Positions 6,963-10,223 of a DNA stretch of 10,223 nucleotides are shown here, in pieces; position 1 is the first letter of the stretch; the number at the start of each line of letters is the position of its first letter. Below the pieces are notes generated by a model. That model searched no databases. It had not been told where the DNA came from and saw only the letters and a program-made list of their open reading frames with translations. The stretch covers positions 1 through 10,223 of the forward strand of contig JAIDLO010000088.1 of assembly GCA_029050995.1 (NCBI GenBank), given 5' to 3'. This DNA is from Eubacterium sp. (GTDB lineage Bacteria > Bacillota > Clostridia > Oscillospirales > Acutalibacteraceae). The position numbers and the translations under genes are program-made.

Positions 6963-7442
6963 TTGCACAAAAAAAAGCATATATGGTGCGCCATAATGAT
7001 AATTTTAATAACTGCATTTGATCAGATAACGAAATTTTTTGCTCAAAAATATCTTGCTGATGGTTCATCTGTGCATTTTATAAAGGGAATTGTTGATTTC
7101 CGCTATGCTGAAAATACGGGAATGGCATTCTCGCTTTTCAGCGGTGCAAGATGGATTTTTATAGCGATAACGATTGCTGCATGCGTTTTGGCTGCGTGGT
7201 ATATCTTTGCGAATAAATGTAATTCTCTTTGGCTCTATTGGAGCATAGGCGTAATTATAGCAGGCGGTCTTGGAAATCTTATAGACAGGGCGTTCTATGG
7301 CTTTGTTGTTGATTTTATAGAACCAACCTTTATGAATTTTGCAGTATTCAATATTGCCGATTGCGCAGTTACACTCGGTGCTGTATCACTGGTTTTATAC
7401 CTTGTTTATGATTCATTTAAAAAGGAGAAAAAGGATGAGTGA
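6963..7442 (+). CDS. lspA: Lipoprotein signal peptidase (signal peptidase II)
   Basis: LspA is the inner-membrane aspartyl protease that cleaves signal peptides from prolipoproteins after lipidation of the cysteine. The 159-residue product has four hydrophobic segments (about 7-25, 63-83, 90-106, 134-150). Conserved motifs are DQITK (20-24), ENTGMAFSLF (50-59), GGLGNLIDR (101-109) with catalytic D108, VVDFIEP (115-121) and FNIADCAVTLG (129-139) with catalytic D133. A basic KKK-containing N-terminus and a lysine-rich C-terminus frame the membrane part. Translation starts at TTG, supported by GGAGGG at 6951-6956. It overlaps the downstream pseudouridine synthase gene by 8 bp, a common lspA-rluD arrangement, and is separated from ileS by a hairpin. 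ATA codons are very frequent, in contrast with ileS. Confidence 0.97.
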   Translation: MHKKKHIWCAIMIILITAFDQITKFFAQKYLADGSSVHFIKGIVDFRYAENTGMAFSLFSGARWIFIAITIAACVLAAWYIFANKCNSLWLYWSIGVIIAGGLGNLIDRAFYGFVVDFIEPTFMNFAVFNIADCAVTLGAVSLVLYLVYDSFKKEKKDE

Positions 7443-8358
7443 TGCTATCATTTTAGCGGTATCTGCCGAAGATAAAGGTGCAAGAATAGATAAGTTTTTA
7501 AGCGATAAAATTGAACGGTTTTCCCGCTCTGCGGCTGCTAAGCTGATTGATGATGAAGCAGTGTGGGTAAACGGCAATGCTGTTTCCAAAAATTATAAAT
7601 GCAAGGAAAATGATAAAATATCCGTTGTCATTCCGGAGGCAAAGCCGCTTGAAACGCTGCCTGAAAATATACCGCTTGATATCGTGTATGAGGATAATGA
7701 CTTGCTTGTTGTAAACAAACCAAAGGGAATGGTTGTTCATCCTGCGGCAGGAAATTATGAAGGCACGCTTGTTAATGCGCTTTTGTATCATTGCAAAGGT
7801 TCGTTAAGCGGAATAAATGGTGTTATACGACCGGGAATCGTTCATAGAATTGATAAGGATACCTCAGGGCTTCTGATTGTTGCGAAGAACGATATGGCAC
7901 ATATGCACCTTGCTGAGCAGATTAAGGAGCATTCCTTTAACCGTGCTTATGAATGTATCGTGCACGGCAATATAACAGAGGACAGCGGAACAGTGAATCA
8001 ACCGATCGGCAGGCATCCGAAAGAACGAAAAAAGATGGCTGTAACCTATAAGAATTCAAAAAATGCCGTAACGCATTATGAGGTGCTGCAGCGTTTTGGG
8101 AAATTTACACATATCAGATGTGTGCTTGAAACGGGCAGAACGCATCAGATCAGAGTGCATATGGCATATATCGGTCATCCCGTTGCAGGGGATGAGGTGT
8201 ACGGACCGAAAAAGGTGCAGAAAGGTTTAAACGGTCAGTGTCTTCATGCGAAGCATATTGGCTTTGTTCATCCAGGAACAGGAAAGTGGCTTGAATTTGA
8301 AAGTGAACTTCCTGCATATTTTACAGAATTTCTTAGAAAGCTTAATTGTATGCAGTAG
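7435..8358 (+). CDS. rluD: RluA/RluD-family rRNA pseudouridine synthase
   Basis: The enzyme isomerises uridine to pseudouridine in large-subunit rRNA. The 307-residue product has an N-terminal S4-like RNA-binding domain (about 15-65: ARIDKFLSDKIERFSRSAAAKLI...VWVNGNAVSKNYK) and a catalytic domain from about 85. The catalytic aspartate is D140 in HRIDKDTSGLLIVAKN, with GRTHQIRVHMAYIGHPVAGDEVYG further on. Length and layout match RluD and B. subtilis YlyB, which is also encoded after lspA. The exact target uridines cannot be read from sequence; RluD-type 23S helix 69 modification is the likely role. ATG 7435 has AAGGAG at 7422-7427 with 7-base spacing and overlaps the lspA stop by 8 bp. A frame open from further upstream lies inside lspA and was not used. 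Confidence 0.93.
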   Translation: MSDAIILAVSAEDKGARIDKFLSDKIERFSRSAAAKLIDDEAVWVNGNAVSKNYKCKENDKISVVIPEAKPLETLPENIPLDIVYEDNDLLVVNKPKGMVVHPAAGNYEGTLVNALLYHCKGSLSGINGVIRPGIVHRIDKDTSGLLIVAKNDMAHMHLAEQIKEHSFNRAYECIVHGNITEDSGTVNQPIGRHPKERKKMAVTYKNSKNAVTHYEVLQRFGKFTHIRCVLETGRTHQIRVHMAYIGHPVAGDEVYGPKKVQKGLNGQCLHAKHIGFVHPGTGKWLEFESELPAYFTEFLRKLNCMQ

Positions 8359-8389
8359 TATTTAATGTATATATGAAAGGAGTGGCTTT

Positions 8390-9256
8390 ATGGATAAAAC
8401 TTTTGAAAAATGGCTTGTTGTTTCCGATATAGACGGAACGCTTAATAATAAAATGAGAGTGCTGCCAAAACGAAATTATGAAGCAATTAAAAAGTTTACC
8501 GAAGCAGGCGGAAATTTTACACTTGCTTCAGGCAGATTAACCTCAAGCCTGAAACGAAATTACGACAGAATAACGCCGAATCAGCCTGCAATTGTTTTAA
8601 ATGGCTCGGGACTTTATGATTTTCATAAGGAAAAAATGCTCTGGCGTTCAACCATTGGCGAAGCAGGTCAGGAATTTGTGCACACAATTATGTGTGAATA
8701 CAGTGAAGCGTTTAAAAGCCTTGATATAGGCATTTATTTTGATGATTATGTTTATGTGGTAAGAAGAGGCTTTTTAGGCAGGGGTACTGTTGTTATTGAT
8801 AAAGACCATTATGAGGTTACGAATATAGATGCTGTGCCGAAAGAAGGCTGGATGAAGGTTATTTTCTGGGGGCTTCCTCCTGTAATCAATTCGCTCAGAA
8901 GGCTGATAGACCGTTCGGAGATCAGGCATAAGGTAAACTTTATGGCTTCTTCGCTTTGGACAATGGAAATGCTTGCAAGAAATACGCATAAAGGCACGGC
9001 GATTATGCAGCTTGCCGATATGATTGGTATTGAAAAAAGCCATATTGCCGCAATCGGCGATTATTATAACGATTGGGATATGCTGAAAACCGTTGGGCTT
9101 CCTGCCTGTGCGGGGCAGGCACCAAAAGCAATACATAATATCTGCAAGTTTGAAGCTTGCCATTGTAATAATGGCTGTGTTGCTGATTTGCTTGAATATA
9201 TTATGAGCGGTAAAGCAGATGAAGATATTATAAAGAACGGAGATAGAATAGTGTGA
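8390..9256 (+). CDS. Cof-type HAD superfamily hydrolase (sugar/nucleotide phosphatase-like)
   Basis: A 288-residue haloacid dehalogenase family protein, probably a cytoplasmic Mg-dependent phosphatase acting on a small phosphorylated metabolite. Motif I is VVSDIDGT with nucleophile D13 and acid/base D15. TLASGR (motif II region) is near residue 44-49, and motif III/IV appears as GDYYNDWDML with D224 and D228. The segment between about 80 and 190 is the C2 (type IIB) cap typical of Cof/YidA proteins. The substrate cannot be predicted. ATG 8390 follows AAAGGAG (8376-8382) with 7-base spacing, 31 bp after the rluD-type gene, so it may be cotranscribed. Its last 17 bases, including the TGA, form the 5' arm of a perfect 17-bp hairpin. 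Confidence 0.9.
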   Translation: MDKTFEKWLVVSDIDGTLNNKMRVLPKRNYEAIKKFTEAGGNFTLASGRLTSSLKRNYDRITPNQPAIVLNGSGLYDFHKEKMLWRSTIGEAGQEFVHTIMCEYSEAFKSLDIGIYFDDYVYVVRRGFLGRGTVVIDKDHYEVTNIDAVPKEGWMKVIFWGLPPVINSLRRLIDRSEIRHKVNFMASSLWTMEMLARNTHKGTAIMQLADMIGIEKSHIAAIGDYYNDWDMLKTVGLPACAGQAPKAIHNICKFEACHCNNGCVADLLEYIMSGKADEDIIKNGDRIV

Positions 9257-9277
9257 AAAATCACACTATTCTATCTC
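9240..9277 (+). terminator. Perfect 17-bp hairpin spanning the HAD stop codon
   Basis: Bases 9240-9256 pair without mismatch with 9261-9277 around an AAAA loop. The 5' arm is the final coding sequence of the HAD gene. It most likely ends the lspA-rluD-HAD transcript, but no T-run follows (GATTGTATTG), so it may act instead as a 3'-end stabiliser or an imperfect terminator. The -35 box of the next promoter starts 8 bases later. Confidence 0.6.
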
Positions 9278-9284
9278 GATTGTA

Positions 9285-9313
9285 TTGACCTCAAAATTTG
9301 CCTGTGGCATAAT
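9285..9313 (+). promoter_or_regulatory. SigA-type promoter for nfo
   Basis: TTGACC (9285-9290) and CATAAT (9308-9313) are separated by exactly 17 bp, each one mismatch from consensus. TG at 9305-9306 gives an extended -10. Transcription should start at about 9319-9321, leaving a leader of roughly 80-95 bases. It lies in the only sizeable non-coding gap of the window. Confidence 0.65.
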
Positions 9314-9319
9314 TTTGAG
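9290..9319. promoter_or_regulatory. Inverted repeat overlapping the nfo promoter, possible operator
   Basis: CTCAAAATT (9290-9298) and AATTTTGAG (9311-9319) are perfect inverted 9-mers whose offset is 21 bp, two helical turns, so both arms face the same side of DNA. Inner GCC (9300-9302) and GGC (9306-9308) add symmetry, offset by one base. The repeat covers the spacer and -10 of the promoter, so a bound dimer would block RNA polymerase. No matching known regulator site is recognised. Confidence 0.45.
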
Positions 9320-9414
9320 ATGTCTAAATTCACATCACGCCTTGTCTGGCTACAACAAGGAAATCGTGATATTTAATTATTATTTGTAGCCAGAAAGGCT
9401 ATGTGAATTACAAA
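9320..9414 (+). ncRNA. Structured 5' leader of nfo: candidate pseudoknot cis-regulatory RNA
   Basis: The predicted transcript start leads directly into dense complementarity. P1 pairs 9327-9335 with 9401-9409 (9 bp). P2 pairs 9336-9339 with 9365-9368 and 9340-9345 with 9355-9360, with AAAT (9361-9364) bulged. The P2 loop CTGGCTACA (9346-9354) is perfectly complementary to TGTAGCCAG (9385-9393), which allows a 9-bp pseudoknot, linked by an AT-rich stretch (9369-9384). A mutually exclusive hairpin TAGCC/GGCTA (9387-9391 with 9397-9401) places AAAGG (9394-9398), the nfo ribosome binding site, in its loop and 3' arm. P1 covers the GTG start (9403). Together this resembles a switch between sequestering and anti-sequestering folds. 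An 18-codon reading frame starts at 9320 within it. I do not recognise a known riboswitch or ribozyme consensus. Confidence 0.55.
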
Positions 9415-10212
9415 ATGATTATCGGAGCTCATCTAAGTGCATCAAAGGGATATACACATATGCTTGATGAAGCACTTTCAATCGGTGCAAACACCTTTCA
9501 GTTTTTTACAAGAAATCCAAGAGGCGGCAAGGCAAAGGATATTGATGAAAACGATATAAAAACCTTTCTTGAAAAATCAAAAGAGGTTGATTTCGGAACA
9601 ATCCTTGCGCACGCTCCATATACTTTAAACTGCTGTTCGGCAAATCCGGATACAAGAAGATTTGCACTTGAAACCTTTGCAGATGATTTAAAGAGAATGG
9701 AATATACGCCGAATATGCTTTATAATTTTCATCCCGGTTCTCATGTTGGTCAGGGCGAAGAGGTTGGTGTAAGCTTGATTTGTGATGTACTCAATCAGGT
9801 GCTTTTTGAGGATATGACAACAACTGTTCTGCTGGAAACAATGGCTGGAAAAGGCTCTGAAATGGGAAAAACCTTTGAGGAGCTTAAAGCAATTATAGAC
9901 GGCGTTGAATTAAGTGATAAAATGGGTGTCTGCCTGGATACCTGCCATGTCAGTGACGGCGGCTATGATATAGTGAATGATTTGGATGGCGTGCTTGAAG
10001 AATTTGATAGGATTATCGGTATTGACAGATTAAAGGCACTTCATTTGAATGACAGTAAAAATCCTTTGGGCGCGCATAAAGACCGCCACGAAAAAATCGG
10101 CGAAGGCTATATCGGAACAGAAGCGTTTGAAAGAATCGTAAATAACAAATATTTGAAAGATTTGCCAATGTTCCTTGAAACGCCGAATGAGCTTGACGGC
10201 TATGCAAAGTAA
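9403..10212 (+). CDS. nfo: Endonuclease IV (AP endonuclease), C-terminus possibly cut short
   Basis: Nfo cleaves DNA 5' of abasic sites and repairs oxidative 3' blocks in base excision repair, using a three-zinc TIM-barrel active site. Numbering from ATG 9415, all nine expected metal ligands are present: H66, H106, E141, D175, H178, H210, D223, H225 and E255. They sit in HAPYTLN, NFHPGSH, LLETMAG, CLDTCHVSD, ALHLNDS, HKDRHEKIGEG and FLETP. The start is uncertain. GTG 9403 has AAAGG 4 bases upstream, while ATG 9415 gives MIIGAHLS, closer to the usual family start but with that site 16 bases away. The protein ends GYAK at TAA 10210-10212, and the next codons read I-A-L. Family members normally continue with E-I-A-L-L, so about ten terminal residues may be lost by one nonsense change. 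The core should remain active. It has its own promoter. Confidence 0.94.
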   Translation: MNYKMIIGAHLSASKGYTHMLDEALSIGANTFQFFTRNPRGGKAKDIDENDIKTFLEKSKEVDFGTILAHAPYTLNCCSANPDTRRFALETFADDLKRMEYTPNMLYNFHPGSHVGQGEEVGVSLICDVLNQVLFEDMTTTVLLETMAGKGSEMGKTFEELKAIIDGVELSDKMGVCLDTCHVSDGGYDIVNDLDGVLEEFDRIIGIDRLKALHLNDSKNPLGAHKDRHEKIGEGYIGTEAFERIVNNKYLKDLPMFLETPNELDGYAK

Positions 10213-10223
10213 ATAGCGCTTTT

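Noticed and set aside
8359..8389. Possible separate promoter before the HAD gene in the AT-rich gap (TATTTAATGTATATATG)
   Set aside because: No convincing -35 box at proper spacing could be found, and the short gap fits cotranscription with the rluD-type gene.
8774..9163. 129-codon open frame on the - strand opposite the HAD gene
   Set aside because: No recognisable domain, and it lies fully inside a confident HAD gene with all its catalytic motifs.
9401..9406. ATG immediately followed by TGA (start-stop element) before nfo
   Set aside because: It overlaps the GTG start in another frame, and the spacing to AAAGG is only 2 bases; chance is the simpler explanation.
9327..9409. Mobile-element end (IS200/IS605-like hairpins or a MITE) as the source of the inverted repeats before nfo
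   Set aside because: No target-site duplication or transposase remnant is visible, and the pairings line up with a promoter, transcript start and ribosome binding site, which a leader RNA explains better.

Overview
The window is a densely packed, AT-rich stretch of bacterial chromosome. Every gene I can support lies on the + strand. Gene content and order (miaA end, HlyD-like protein, yggS/ylmE, sepF, divIVA, ileS, lspA, rluD-type gene) match the division/ylm cluster of Bacillota. The strong purine-rich ribosome binding sites and family-level resemblances point to a class Clostridia organism, plausibly of the Oscillospiraceae/Ruminococcaceae type. That lineage call is an inference from family recognition, not from a search.

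Layout. Bases 2-253 are the end of miaA (tRNA dimethylallyltransferase). It overlaps by 8 bp a membrane-anchored HlyD-like adaptor protein (246-1493), which overlaps yggS (1471-2199). sepF (2212-2715) and divIVA (2736-4040) follow, then a 52-bp gap with a small hairpin, then ileS (4093-6888). A perfect 10-bp hairpin (6917-6940) separates ileS from lspA (6963-7442, TTG start). lspA overlaps an RluA/RluD-family pseudouridine synthase gene (7435-8358) by 8 bp. A Cof-type HAD phosphatase (8390-9256) ends inside a perfect 17-bp hairpin (9240-9277). Then comes a 146-bp intergenic region and nfo (endonuclease IV, 9403-10212).

How the genes work together. SepF tethers FtsZ filaments to the membrane and DivIVA marks curved or septal membrane. 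YggS (YlmE) and the HlyD-like protein are their usual neighbours. miaA, ileS and the rluD-type gene serve tRNA and rRNA modification or charging, and lspA matures lipoproteins. This is a core housekeeping region with no sign of mobile elements, CRISPR arrays, or tRNA or rRNA genes.

The most interesting part is bases 9240-9414. After the HAD hairpin there is a good SigA-type promoter (TTGACC, 17 bp, CATAAT with an extended TG). It is overlapped by a 9-bp inverted repeat whose arms are 21 bp apart. The predicted transcript begins about 9320 and is almost entirely structured. A hairpin (9336-9345 with 9355-9368) presents a loop complementary over 9 bases to 9385-9393, so a pseudoknot can form. 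An outer 9-bp stem pairs 9327-9335 with 9401-9409 across the GTG start. A competing hairpin (9387-9401) would sequester the AAAGG ribosome binding site of nfo. This looks like a regulatory RNA switch that I cannot match to a known class. In addition, nfo stops at TAA followed by codons for I-A-L, where family members usually continue E-I-A-L-L, so it may carry a recent C-terminal nonsense mutation.
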